Of a stretch of 60,434 nucleotides of DNA, positions 1 through 8,386 are shown one piece after another. The notes under the pieces are model-generated. The model was given only the letters and a program-made list of their open reading frames with translations, had not been told where the DNA came from and searched no databases. Origin of the DNA: an uncultured Lewinella sp. (GTDB taxonomy: Bacteria; Bacteroidota; Bacteroidia; Chitinophagales; Saprospiraceae). A program made the position numbers and the translations under genes. The DNA is taken from the NCBI GenBank assembly GCA_913057785.1, contig CAJXPD010000021.1:1-60434 (forward strand). Direction: 5' to 3'. Position 1 is the stretch's first letter. Every line of letters begins with the position of its first letter.

Positions 1-73
1 GCCATAGAGAATGCAATACTGTCCACCCTAAAGCGGTAGCCCAGGGAGCGGATAGTTGTTCAGTCAGGTGCAT
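1..73 (-). CDS. M56 (BlaR1-like) peptidase sensor, N-terminal fragment
   Basis: Reading the minus strand from the ATG at 73 gives 24 codons that run off the window edge. They contain A-L-G-W-T-V-L-H-S-L-W, which closely matches A-L-G-W-M-I-I-H-S-L-W at the start of the complete M56 protein near 31.2 kb. This Trp-x3-His-Ser-Leu-Trp first transmembrane segment is typical of M56/BlaR1 antirepressor peptidases. The ATG overlaps the stop of the upstream blaI-type gene (ATGA), so the two are translationally coupled. The rest of the protein lies outside the window, so its catalytic HExxH and sensor domains cannot be seen. Confidence 0.8.
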   Translation of the reverse strand, partial: MHLTEQLSAPWATALGWTVLHSLW

Positions 74-456
74 CATTTATCTTCTTTTTCTTTAGCTTCA
101 ATGAGCGCTTTAATAGCTTCCAATTCCTCTTTTGAGGTTTGATGATTACCTAAGGCTTGCATCACCAATTTTACAGCAGAGCCCCTAAAAGCAGTGTCTA
201 CAAATTTGTCCAGCAAATTCCGCTGTGCTTCTCGCTCTGTTAGGGCGGCTTCATAAATATGGGTTCTGGTTTCTGTATTTCGAGATGCTAAACCTTTCTC
301 TGCCATGATTTGCATCAGTTTCAAGGTAGTGGTGTACCCAACCTCCCTTTCCAGATTCAATTGCTCATTCACATACCGAACCGTGGAGGGGCCATTTTCC
401 CACAAAACTTGTAAAATCGCCAGTTCCGAATCCGTTGGCCTTGGTAATGATTTCAT
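73..456 (-). CDS. BlaI/MecI/CopY-family transcriptional repressor
   Basis: A winged-helix repressor of about 127 residues that should bind DNA as a dimer and be cleaved through its M56 partner. The N-terminal part reads P-T-D-S-E-L-A-I-L-Q-V-L-W-E-N-G, the signature first helix of the BlaI family, followed by the Y-T-T-T-L-K-L-M recognition region and a C-terminal dimerisation segment. I choose the ATG at 456, just before the conserved domain; a longer form would need a TTG at 504. The stop overlaps the start of the M56 gene. It is probably autoregulated, because three matching 16-bp inverted repeats sit in its promoter (548-621). It is paralogous to the repressor at 31.2-31.6 kb. Confidence 0.9.
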   Translation of the reverse strand: MKSLPRPTDSELAILQVLWENGPSTVRYVNEQLNLEREVGYTTTLKLMQIMAEKGLASRNTETRTHIYEAALTEREAQRNLLDKFVDTAFRGSAVKLVMQALGNHQTSKEELEAIKALIEAKEKEDK

Positions 457-547
457 CTCATTAAGTTTAGATACGATGCTGTTTAAAAATATCTCACTGG
501 CCAAAATGACGCTATTTTTGACTCAGCAGACATTCTGTAACAACCTC

Positions 548-621
548 TACGAACAACTTCGTACTACAAACATATACGAAAGTGTTCGTAAAAGCAAGTT
601 TTATCTACGAAAGTGTTCGTA
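548..621 (-). promoter_or_regulatory. Three BlaI-type operators TACGAA-N4-TTCGTA
   Basis: Three 16-bp inverted repeats with identical half-sites lie at 548-563 (centre CAAC), 575-590 (centre AGTG) and 606-621 (centre AGTG). Start-to-start spacing is 27 and 31 bases, about three helical turns. The middle copy fills the promoter spacer, the first lies over the predicted transcription start, and the third lies upstream. BlaI/MecI repressors are known to bind tandem dyads of this size. Assigning these sites to the adjacent repressor is inference from position and symmetry. Confidence 0.85.
567..598 (-). promoter_or_regulatory. Promoter of the first blaI-M56 operon
   Basis: On the minus strand TATGTTTG (574 to 567) matches the Bacteroidota -7 element TAnnTTTG. 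CTTG (598 to 595) stands at the -33 position with a 20-base spacer. The spacer contains the complete middle operator (575-590), so a bound repressor would block sigma factor contact. Exactly the same arrangement occurs at the second blaI gene near 31.66 kb. Transcription should start near 560, leaving a leader of about 100 bases. Confidence 0.7.
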
Positions 622-748
622 AATACTACGAGTAGCTCCCACCAAATCGAATGCTAGTCCTTCGCAATAGTTAAGGTGATCCGACCGTTGATCGTGCAGG
701 AACCCCTTGCTAGACAAACATGCAAGCTAAATTTCAGCTCGTACTTAG

Positions 749-756
749 TATCTTTG
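749..756 (+). promoter_or_regulatory. -7 element TATCTTTG upstream of the lipoprotein gene
   Basis: TATCTTTG is a full match to the Bacteroidota -7 consensus, 31 bases before the ATG at 788. I see no convincing TTTG at the -33 distance. The stretch between the two divergent genes (457-787) otherwise holds only the BlaI operators and promoter. Confidence 0.45.
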
Positions 757-787
757 GACCAAATTTGTAACAAATAACAAAAGACCA

Positions 788-1759
788 ATGCGATCCATCA
801 TCCAATTAGCCTTAGTCTTAAGCATCTCTCTCATCTTTTCTTGCGGTGGTGATGCGCCTAGCAGCACTTCTCAAACGGAATCAACGCAGGCGTCAGACAC
901 TACCGAAGTAACTACCCCCGCAGATGCCAATGATGCGACTACCCGCGCTTCCCATGACTGTACCGTAGAGGGAAAAATCCTAGATGGGAACCAAACTTGG
1001 CTAAACAAGCAAGAACTTCTTGTCACTATACTAGCTGATGATTCCACCAATGATCCAGACTATGGAGAAGGACATCGAGTCCTAGTCATCACCGACACAA
1101 AGACTTGCGAGGAAGTTCAGCGGGAAACATTACCCGTAAGTAGCAGTCCCGATTTCCCGTATTATATAGCCGAAATCGTCTACAATAATACGAGTCAGCT
1201 GGTGGGCATTAGAGGAGCAGATGTCATCTATTGTTATGATGTTGTTCAGAGAGCTTTGCTGTCACCCCTCTCCCCCAGTTTCTTAAGCGAACGCCTAACG
1301 GATGATGCCCAGTCTGGCATGATCCAGCGATTGGAAGTTTGGGAGAATTATCTAATTGGCTATGCTCAGGACATGGGAACCTTCGTCTTTGATTTATCGG
1401 ACAAAGGGACGCCAAAAGCACTCCTACCCTACGCAGAATTCAAGACTCCGACGGGTGATTTCCATTCCATGTTTATGGTTCCCTCCTCGGAAGACGGGTT
1501 ACAAGCTATAGTACCTCAGTACGATTATGATGCAGATGAATTCAAGGTGAACCCACTGTTTCAGGCGGGAAAGAGTTTGAATACCAATATACCTAAAAGC
1601 GCGAAAAACAATCGTTTCCTGGTCCTTCGTGAAAAAGGCGAGGCCGGGAAGGCCGTTGGAATTGATCTACTTAATTGCAAAGAGATTGAGCTCCCGGAAG
1701 ATACCGCCCAGAAGAAGGTACAAGAAGTGCTAAGTTGGTTGAGAGCCAACGCTGGCTAA
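788..1759 (+). CDS. Predicted lipoprotein of unknown function
   Basis: A 323-residue protein with a lipoprotein signal peptide: a hydrophobic stretch ends in I-F-S-C-G-G with the lipidated Cys at about residue 19. A Ser/Thr/Ala/Asp-rich linker of about 35 residues follows, as is usual between a lipid anchor and a folded domain. The remainder is mixed alpha/beta with three further cysteines (in HDCTVEG, KTCEEV and NCKEIE) and several Tyr/Asp-rich strands, possibly a small beta-propeller. I do not recognise the family. It is a single-gene unit, divergent from the blaI gene and convergent with the next, and ends before a 12-bp hairpin. Confidence 0.8.
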   Translation: MRSIIQLALVLSISLIFSCGGDAPSSTSQTESTQASDTTEVTTPADANDATTRASHDCTVEGKILDGNQTWLNKQELLVTILADDSTNDPDYGEGHRVLVITDTKTCEEVQRETLPVSSSPDFPYYIAEIVYNNTSQLVGIRGADVIYCYDVVQRALLSPLSPSFLSERLTDDAQSGMIQRLEVWENYLIGYAQDMGTFVFDLSDKGTPKALLPYAEFKTPTGDFHSMFMVPSSEDGLQAIVPQYDYDADEFKVNPLFQAGKSLNTNIPKSAKNNRFLVLREKGEAGKAVGIDLLNCKEIELPEDTAQKKVQEVLSWLRANAG

Positions 1760-1797
1760 ACCCATTTGTTGATTGGATTTACCTATATTGGGAAAAG

Positions 1798-1834
1798 ACA
1801 AAGCCATAGTTTATCAGGTAAGCTATGGCTTTGT
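1798..1834. terminator. 12-bp hairpin between convergent genes
   Basis: ACAAAGCCATAG (1798-1809) pairs perfectly with CTATGGCTTTGT (1823-1834) around a 13-base loop. It lies between the stop codons of two convergent genes. There is no long T-run on either side, so it is best read as a bidirectional terminator or 3'-end stabiliser. Confidence 0.65.
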
Positions 1835-1854
1835 AGTTATGAGGTACTAGGTGA

Positions 1855-4209
1855 TCACTTTAGCAGTTGATTGAGGTAGTCCCGAAAGGCAAGGTTTATA
1901 CCTTCTTTCTGGTTGACGTAATAGTGCCGACCGATCTCCTTCTTTTCCCATTTGCTCCCCGTTTTGACATCAAAATGCAAAACTCCTTTTTCTGGCATCT
2001 CGAAAAATGCCCCCGACCCTTCAACGGCAAAACATACCGCCGCGAGATCCCAACTGGGCCTGCCATCGCTTAAGCCTTTCTTTTCGACCTTCCACAACCA
2101 ATCTCTATAAGCGGTTCTTACAATCGAGGCTACTGGTGTCTGCGCCAAACTTTGGCCGGTGAACACCTTACTCCCAGCATTGATCATATAACCCGGGCAG
2201 GGAAAGTTCTCCAAAAGATAATCCGTGTAAGGTGCTGTGCCATTTCGAAAGAAATTCCAATCTTTTGAACCTGCTCCATCTAAACGTTGCGCGTTCAATC
2301 CTCCCAGCGCTACCCATTTTTTCACTTTCGTTCGTACTAATTCCAGACCCGACAAGGCTGAAACACTGTCCGGCTTTGATACTAACAATTCGTATAAGGC
2401 TTTGGTGTGCCCAATGGTTATATAGGTCACTGAATTATCCGCCTGTTCCGCTAGTAATTGCCTGTTCAATACCGTTTGCTCCGGTACATCACGATTAAAG
2501 ATGATGTCATGACCAAATCCGGCAGTATCTCGGGCTAGTTTACCTGCATCCATCTTATCTATTGGGTCTCCAAAACGCTCATCATAGTCAGCACCAATGG
2601 GTATACTTGGCTTCCCATAGTACGTGTTGATGGCATCAATGATTCCTGCCCCAAACGGTACTTTACCTGAACTATAGATGCAGCCCAATAGCCTTGCTTT
2701 TCCCTGCTTTACGTATTGATGTATAATTGCCAATGCTCCGACATCGTCACAATCTGATCCCATATCGGTATCCAGGATAATCAGCGGGATTTGCTCCCGT
2801 TGTACTTCTACGATCACGCGCCGGTAGGAAGTCAATGGGTACTTAGTCTCATCTGTTACCTTCAATAGCAGATGTAAGGTACCTGTTCTACCAGCGGGGA
2901 GTGCTAGGCTTAGAGTGGGGCTATTAGCTCCGTCCAAGCGGATCTTTTCGGTTGGTAAGAAAGTCCCTGCTTCTGGGTAAATCATCCATTCAAAGGAGAG
3001 TTTATGGCCATCAATATCTGTGGATTCCTCCGCGGTGAACCTCAAGGCTTCTCCTTGCTTAGCGGAAATCTGCAAAGGAGTGCTTGCGGCATCTCCATTA
3101 ACCTTTATAGTAGGATAATGATTAATCGTCTTTGAATCTCCCTGCCCCCATTGAACTCGTGCTGCCAGATCCGCTTGAATCTCTGTTCGCCACCTAAAGA
3201 CAGTGGCTTTCGCATTGGTAACCTCCTCCTTGATAGACGTATCAAAAACGGAGTCCTCAACATCGCCAAAATAAGCTTGTGCGCCTCTTTCAAATCTTCC
3301 ACCCCAACCGCCCCAGTCCGGGCGTTCAGAAAAATTCAATCCGTTATTCAAAAAATAGAGAAAGGACGGAGTATCTCCTTCCTTCATCGCCCCGTAGGGA
3401 TTTTGGGAGCCCCCTTTGGTCCATGCCTCATCTGGATAAAGATTACCTAGGGCATGTTGTCCGATGACATGAGCATTAAGCCACTCTCGAGAGGTCAGCT
3501 GCATATCCCCTCCCAAGAAAATGCCTCTATAGGAAGAATTCCAGCTGTTGCCGTCGTGAGACAAGCCCAGCACGAGCCAGAGATTGGGGAAGTTTTCCAT
3601 GATCCACTCATTGCTGGAATCCTGCTTCCCTATGAAATAGACTCGTAGTTTAGCCACAAAGCGCTGGGTTTCCTCTTTAGATCGACTTTTCCTGACATCG
3701 AACAAGGCTTGTGCTAGATCACAGGCTCCACCCCATACCGATATATTCACTACCTCCCTTGTGGCATCCACTTGCCTTATAATCCAATCTGATCCCTCGG
3801 TATTTTTCCCTGCACCGATGTATTCCATAACCGGTGTCTTACGGCCATTTCCACTACACCCTGCTTTTACGAGTGTATTTAGATGACTTGCGCTGGGATA
3901 ATTCGCATCTACTTCTTTCAGATTAGGGTAGATACGGTCATAGGCTTCGATCATTTGATTCAACAAATCTGTCCTAATGGTAGGCGGCTCATGATCATAA
4001 TTGTCATCCGCATTAGCAATGAGGCCTAGTAAGTTGAAATCATTGGCATAATGGAGGAGACGGACCATAGATTGCTGATCGTCCGGGTCCTGTCCAATAT
4101 CGGTGGTTACAATTAAATTTGGTCGCTGCGCACTAGCCGCTGAAGACAGTAGTAGCAACAAAATCGGCAGTACTTTCAGGGACAATGAGTGAGTATGGTA
4201 TGGATACAT
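1855..4209 (-). CDS. Exported DUF1593 / Sde182-like protein with a second nucleoside-hydrolase domain
   Basis: A 784-residue exported protein whose signal peptide ends at S-A-A-S-A-Q (about residue 28). Residues 30-340 form a DUF1593 domain (nucleoside-hydrolase-like, as in cellulose-binding protein Sde182), with T-T-D-I-G-Q-D-P-D-D at 35-44. Residues about 345-470 match the beta-sandwich C-terminal domain of that family. A second nucleoside-hydrolase fold begins near 475 with L-D-T-D-M-G-S-D-C-D-D-V-G-A-L, where the Asp cluster (480, 482, 486, 488, 489) would bind calcium. DUF1593 proteins usually stop after the sandwich domain, so this looks like a fusion of two hydrolase units. A role in periplasmic nucleoside or glycan hydrolysis is inference. 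It is a single-gene unit on this strand. Confidence 0.8.
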   Translation of the reverse strand: MYPYHTHSLSLKVLPILLLLLSSAASAQRPNLIVTTDIGQDPDDQQSMVRLLHYANDFNLLGLIANADDNYDHEPPTIRTDLLNQMIEAYDRIYPNLKEVDANYPSASHLNTLVKAGCSGNGRKTPVMEYIGAGKNTEGSDWIIRQVDATREVVNISVWGGACDLAQALFDVRKSRSKEETQRFVAKLRVYFIGKQDSSNEWIMENFPNLWLVLGLSHDGNSWNSSYRGIFLGGDMQLTSREWLNAHVIGQHALGNLYPDEAWTKGGSQNPYGAMKEGDTPSFLYFLNNGLNFSERPDWGGWGGRFERGAQAYFGDVEDSVFDTSIKEEVTNAKATVFRWRTEIQADLAARVQWGQGDSKTINHYPTIKVNGDAASTPLQISAKQGEALRFTAEESTDIDGHKLSFEWMIYPEAGTFLPTEKIRLDGANSPTLSLALPAGRTGTLHLLLKVTDETKYPLTSYRRVIVEVQREQIPLIILDTDMGSDCDDVGALAIIHQYVKQGKARLLGCIYSSGKVPFGAGIIDAINTYYGKPSIPIGADYDERFGDPIDKMDAGKLARDTAGFGHDIIFNRDVPEQTVLNRQLLAEQADNSVTYITIGHTKALYELLVSKPDSVSALSGLELVRTKVKKWVALGGLNAQRLDGAGSKDWNFFRNGTAPYTDYLLENFPCPGYMINAGSKVFTGQSLAQTPVASIVRTAYRDWLWKVEKKGLSDGRPSWDLAAVCFAVEGSGAFFEMPEKGVLHFDVKTGSKWEKKEIGRHYYVNQKEGINLAFRDYLNQLLK

Positions 4210-4426
4210 CCTGATGAATTTCCCAGCAGTATTAATTAAGCAAGAGGATAGCAGGAAAATGCCCCATGCCTCCTTGTATTTTCTCCAATTTTTCGCCCCT
4301 CTCGTAGTTCTACTAATATATGACTTTTCTCTTGAGAGCTTTCATGTACTAACCCAACTGCTACACAAGAACTTAGGTCAATCCGTCTGTTGCCGAAAGC
4401 AAGACGGCATAAAGTCCTAAAAAACC

Positions 4427-4457
4427 TTTGCAAAACGACACCAAAAGCCTATCTTTG
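4427..4457 (+). promoter_or_regulatory. rplU-rpmA promoter, TTTG-N19-TATCTTTG
   Basis: TTTG (4427-4430) and TATCTTTG (4450-4457) are separated by 19 bases, a textbook Bacteroidota housekeeping promoter. Transcription should begin near 4462, giving a leader of about 25 bases before the rplU ATG at 4488. The rest of the 4210-4487 gap shows no gene. Confidence 0.85.
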
Positions 4458-4487
4458 CGGCCAATTTCTTAATTAAAATCATTCAGC

Positions 4488-4799
4488 ATGTTCGCAATCG
4501 TAACAATAGCTGGTCAACAATTTAAAGTTGAGGAAGGGCAAGAGCTCTTCGTCCACCAGCTAGAAGCCACAGAAGGCGACAGCCTCACTTTCGACCAAGT
4601 TCTTTTGGTTGACAACGGAGGTAAAGTCTCTATCGGCACGCCGGTGTTGAGCAAAGCCAAGGTAAACGCCACGGTTTTAGGCCATCAGAAAGGAGATAAG
4701 GTTATCGTCTTCAAAAAGAAAAGACGTAAAGGTTATCGCGTGAAAAATGGTCACCGTCAGTCTTTTACCAAAATCAAAATAGACAGCATCGCCGGCTAA
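4488..4799 (+). CDS. rplU: 50S ribosomal protein L21
   Basis: A 103-residue large-subunit protein that binds 23S rRNA. The start M-F-A-I-V-T-I-A-G-Q-Q-F-K-V, the central V-L-L-V-D and F-K-K-K-R-R-K-G-Y-R-V-K-N-G-H-R are the L21 family signatures, and the length is normal. It lies 38 bases before rpmA, the near-universal rplU-rpmA order, behind a strong promoter. In some Bacteroidota it is L21 that carries an extra C-terminal helix-hairpin-helix domain. Here L21 is short and the extension is on L27. Confidence 0.97.
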   Translation: MFAIVTIAGQQFKVEEGQELFVHQLEATEGDSLTFDQVLLVDNGGKVSIGTPVLSKAKVNATVLGHQKGDKVIVFKKKRRKGYRVKNGHRQSFTKIKIDSIAG

Positions 4800-4837
4800 G
4801 CGGCCGTCAATATTTCTTAACCTGAAAAATTTAGACC

Positions 4838-5635
4838 ATGGCACATAAGAAAGGTGTAGGTAGTACGGATAACGGCCGCGATAGTAAAAGTAAACGGCTA
4901 GGTGTCAAATTATTCGGCGGGCAAGTGGCTCGCGCTGGTAATATCATCGTTCGTCAACGTGGAACAAAATTCCACGCTGGTGAGAATGTATACGCTGGTA
5001 GAGATTTCACTTTGCATGCAAAGGTAGACGGACACGTTACCTTTACCAAGAAGAAACTCAATAGAACTTACGTTAACATCATTCCTTTTGAGGGTGTTGA
5101 TACAGTGACAAAAGCTGCTCCAGCTCCTAAAGCAGAACCTGTGGCAGCAGCTCCAGTTGTAGAAGAAGCACCAGCTGCTGTAGAAGAAGCGCCAGCTGTG
5201 GAGGAAACTCCAGTTGCTGAGGCAGCTCCTGAAGTGGAAGCAGTGGTAGAAGAGGCTCCAGCAGAGGAAGTTGTAGCAGCAGCACCACCTGCAGAGGAAG
5301 CTCCAGCAGCCAAAGAAGAGAAACCAAAAACTTCCAAATCTGAAAAAATTACCTTACCTTCCGGTAAGAAGATCAAAGTGGACGATTTGAAAGCAGTGGA
5401 AGGAATTGGTCCTAAGATCGAAGGTTTGCTGAACGAAGCAGGCATCACTACTTGGGCTGAATTGGCCGGAGCGCCTACTGATAAAGTACAGGCGATCTTG
5501 GATGAGGCTGGTCCACGTTACCGTATGCACGATCCTGCTACTTGGGCAAAGCAAGCTGAATTAGCTGATAATGCTCAATGGGCAGAACTAGAAGAATACC
5601 AGGATAGATTGAAAGGAGGAAAAGAAGAGAAGTAG
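4838..5635 (+). CDS. rpmA: 50S ribosomal protein L27 with C-terminal helix-hairpin-helix extension
   Basis: Residues 1-84 are a complete L27 ([16 protein letters not shown] at the start, then the glycine-rich core), which reaches toward the peptidyl-transferase centre. The family is usually about 85-90 residues, but this protein has 265. An Ala/Pro/Glu/Val-rich low-complexity linker runs from about 90 to 168. A compact domain (176-265) follows with [14 protein letters not shown], a helix-hairpin-helix motif, and then D-P-A-T-W-A-K-Q-A and a charged end. The reading frame is intact and ends before a strong terminator, so this is a real fusion. The linker GCT/GAA repeats create a spurious antisense frame. 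Function of the extension is unknown; nucleic-acid binding is an inference from the HhH motif. Confidence 0.95.
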   Translation: MAHKKGVGSTDNGRDSKSKRLGVKLFGGQVARAGNIIVRQRGTKFHAGENVYAGRDFTLHAKVDGHVTFTKKKLNRTYVNIIPFEGVDTVTKAAPAPKAEPVAAAPVVEEAPAAVEEAPAVEETPVAEAAPEVEAVVEEAPAEEVVAAAPPAEEAPAAKEEKPKTSKSEKITLPSGKKIKVDDLKAVEGIGPKIEGLLNEAGITTWAELAGAPTDKVQAILDEAGPRYRMHDPATWAKQAELADNAQWAELEEYQDRLKGGKEEK

Positions 5636-5708
5636 AACGATTCCTTTATCCTGTCGTGTTTTTCAATCAACACGCAATAGTTTTAGTTTTCATAGCTTTA
5701 TATTTTGG

Positions 5709-5736
5709 GTCCTATCTTTGATAGGACTTTTTTTTT
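5709..5736 (+). terminator. Intrinsic terminator after rpmA
   Basis: GTCCTATC (5709-5716) and GATAGGAC (5720-5727) form an 8-bp stem with a TTT loop, followed by nine T residues (5728-5736). This is a classical rho-independent terminator for the rplU-rpmA operon. Confidence 0.9.
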
Positions 5737-5762
5737 GCCCTAAACCTAGAATCCTATCCTGG

Positions 5763-8264
5763 TCAATAGTCAATCATGACCGAAAGCCGCCAAGCCGTAT
5801 TCTTACTCCATCCGCCGGGCAAGTGATGTGCGCCGTAGCGGTAATAAGCACCAACTCCGAAGCCCAGCCAAGCCACATTGAGATAGTTGATTCGAATAAT
5901 ATTGTCTACGACTAAACCGGCTTCAAGAAATGGCTGCTCCAAGGTCTTAAAAGTATTAAACTCAGAAATAGGAATACCTTGCTCACCTACGGCCAGCTTG
6001 TGCTCTACGGCAATCGAAGGTTGAAACCACTTTTCCCGGATCAAGAGCTTTCCAAAATCGTGTCGAAAAAACAGGTGGACAAAGCGATTGGACAAAAACT
6101 CATACTGATCCATCGTTTGGAAAATCCGATCCAAAGTCAACCATTGAAAGTCTCGGCCAATCCCACTGCTGAAGAAAAGATAAGGCACGGGAACCTCTCC
6201 TGTAACTTGCCCAGCTTCAATGGACCACTGACTCTCCCCTACCCTCCTGATGCGGTATCGGTATCTGACACTGGCCAGCCATTTTTCGAATTCGATCCCA
6301 GGCTCTATCAGATTCTTCATCCCCTTCTGGAAACTCAAGGACAAAACGGGATATCTAGGATCCTCATCTGGCACCTTACTCCCAAGGAAACTAAGATACT
6401 GCTGCCCATACGCATACCGCAGGTGTACACTCAAAATACTAGCTGAAAAGGGATCAAACTGTACTGGCACAATCTCCTCATCCGCCAAGAGAAGTTTGCT
6501 CCAAGATTCTCGCCGCCAGCCCAACTGTACATCTAGGAAGGGCAATAATTCTCCTTTAAACCGAGCTCCCCAAACTTCCACTTCGTTCATCTGCTGTGCA
6601 AAGAATCGCCGTGTCAGCAAGTTGGGTTCCAAAGGAAATTCAATCGTTCCTGGTTCTTGGATGTCTTTGGTAGCGAAGAGTTGAAGACTCCTATCTTTGT
6701 ATTTGTCGAGATAAACATTTAGGTCAGCGCCATACTTCCAGGCCTTATCCTTGATTCCGTATGCCCCATACCCTCCTAGTGAAAATCGTTTCGACAACCG
6801 ATCACTGGTGTATAGGCCAGCCCCAAATCGAACTCTTTCAAAATCATTAAAGGCTAGGGCGCGCCGGAGGCTAAGGTCCAGGAGTCCCATGGGCCATCGA
6901 CCATCGCTCAAGGCCTTCCCACGGCGCCACCAGCGATCCAGGTGGTGCTTTTCTCCCAAGGTATCCATATGGGTATAAGTAGCCTCTTCCAAGGGGCTCA
7001 AAGCCTCCGGTCGGCTTGCTAGCCATACTGAATCCTCCGTCTGCAAGGCCTGATCAGAAAATATGACCGATTCCTTCGCTCTGAAGGCCTTGGGCGGAAA
7101 AGTGACGCCGGTCTCCACTGCACTAACAAAACTGCGCCCACTGGCCTGAATGCCCAGATAAGGACTCGGATACTGTTCCCATCTCATTCCAAAATGCAGC
7201 TGCTCTGGAAACCACTGCCCATTTCGTAATCGGATATAGTGTTGCTCTATTAGAAAGTTGAGCTTGCGGTCTTCAGCAGGTTCCGCCTTCACATTTTCAA
7301 TGGCATAGCCTGCCGAATGAATGTGTAAGATCCCCTTCAGGCCATTAAAGTTTTTCCCTTTACGAGGATGATAGGAAATGACGAAGATGGTGTCTTGAGC
7401 GCGGTATAGGGTGTCTTCTAGATTAAAGAAGTACTGCTTGGTAGAGCCAGGGCTGACTGGATTCAGGAAATCCTTATCGAACAGTGTGACTTGTTCCTGG
7501 TAAAAAGCAAAGGGTTGAACTTCGGCTGCCAAAGCTACAAACTCTGCCTCTTTGAAACCGGAAACCTTGTTATGTAGCACTTCCTCAATATACTGGGTTG
7601 GTCGTTGGTACTTCCGCTGGGTGATGGATTCCATCAAGAACAAATGATGTGTATCGGCTTTTGCGGTAAGCCTTTGTACGTTTTCCAGGTATCTGGATTC
7701 CTTCTTCCCCAAAGAATCTCTGGTAGCTACTCTGCCACTAAGCTTTTCCTGATGTGGTAACCAGGCAAAGTGGAGCTTATTGTAAGTTCGGCAGGCATAT
7801 GAAGAAAGTCTTTCAGGATTGTTTTGATGGCGATTGCGAACCACCCGTTTCATGATCCGATCGGCAGGATTCTCCCCAGCAATCACCTCTACTGCTTCAA
7901 AGGCATAGGCTAGCGACTTGAGTTGGATTTGCAGTGGTTCGTTGAAATCGTAGGCTTCCGATGAAATCCGGAGTTTTTCATAGCCCAGATAGCTGAATGT
8001 CAATGTGGATACAGGGGTACTCGAATTGATTTCAAATCGTCCATCAAGATCAGTGGTAGCGCCATCTCTTGGGCTATCATTAATCAAGACATTTACAAAC
8101 ACTAGTGGATCTCCATTAGCATTCGTAACCACACCTTGAATTTGTGCGGGAAGCCAAACGATGGATAGTAGGAAAGCAAGTAACGTGAGTGAATACTGAC
8201 GCCCCGTAGTCTTTGTATTTGTGCTGTACAGCTTGAAGCAGTTTGTTCCAAGTATAGATTTCAT
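5763..8264 (-). CDS. DUF5686 outer-membrane protein with CarboxypepD_reg domain
   Basis: An 833-residue protein of the Bacteroidota DUF5686 family. After an N-terminal hydrophobic export segment, residues about 42-115 form a carboxypeptidase-regulatory-like beta-sandwich (I-Q-G-V-V-T-N-A-N-G-D-P-L-V-F-V-N-V through D-L-D-G-R-F to the F-S-Y-L-G-Y-E-K-L strand). The domain region then opens with A-D-R-I-M-K-R-V-V-R-N-R. The C-terminal half is rich in alternating Trp/Tyr strands and ends S-V-M-I-D-Y, as expected of an outer-membrane beta-barrel. The family resembles TonB-dependent receptors without a plug; its substrate is unknown. It appears monocistronic and convergent with rpmA. Confidence 0.85.
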   Translation of the reverse strand: MKSILGTNCFKLYSTNTKTTGRQYSLTLLAFLLSIVWLPAQIQGVVTNANGDPLVFVNVLINDSPRDGATTDLDGRFEINSSTPVSTLTFSYLGYEKLRISSEAYDFNEPLQIQLKSLAYAFEAVEVIAGENPADRIMKRVVRNRHQNNPERLSSYACRTYNKLHFAWLPHQEKLSGRVATRDSLGKKESRYLENVQRLTAKADTHHLFLMESITQRKYQRPTQYIEEVLHNKVSGFKEAEFVALAAEVQPFAFYQEQVTLFDKDFLNPVSPGSTKQYFFNLEDTLYRAQDTIFVISYHPRKGKNFNGLKGILHIHSAGYAIENVKAEPAEDRKLNFLIEQHYIRLRNGQWFPEQLHFGMRWEQYPSPYLGIQASGRSFVSAVETGVTFPPKAFRAKESVIFSDQALQTEDSVWLASRPEALSPLEEATYTHMDTLGEKHHLDRWWRRGKALSDGRWPMGLLDLSLRRALAFNDFERVRFGAGLYTSDRLSKRFSLGGYGAYGIKDKAWKYGADLNVYLDKYKDRSLQLFATKDIQEPGTIEFPLEPNLLTRRFFAQQMNEVEVWGARFKGELLPFLDVQLGWRRESWSKLLLADEEIVPVQFDPFSASILSVHLRYAYGQQYLSFLGSKVPDEDPRYPVLSLSFQKGMKNLIEPGIEFEKWLASVRYRYRIRRVGESQWSIEAGQVTGEVPVPYLFFSSGIGRDFQWLTLDRIFQTMDQYEFLSNRFVHLFFRHDFGKLLIREKWFQPSIAVEHKLAVGEQGIPISEFNTFKTLEQPFLEAGLVVDNIIRINYLNVAWLGFGVGAYYRYGAHHLPGGWSKNTAWRLSVMIDY

Positions 8265-8386
8265 AGCCAGGGATTTCGCGTGGGACCGAATACTACAGTC
8301 CTTGAGAGCAATTCCTCTCTATTAGTAACGAAAACCTTCAAATATTACAGCTTGGATACTAAATTTTAAGATATTGGCTCGAAAGC

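Noticed and set aside
457..504. TTG start for the first BlaI repressor
   Set aside because: It adds 16 residues not seen in the second copy; the ATG at 456 fits the family start. It cannot be fully excluded.
5068..5448. Open antisense frame of 126 codons, Ala/Ser/Thr-rich, across the L27 linker
   Set aside because: It mirrors the GCT/GAA-rich linker of L27, which keeps the opposite strand free of stops. It has no start context or domain.
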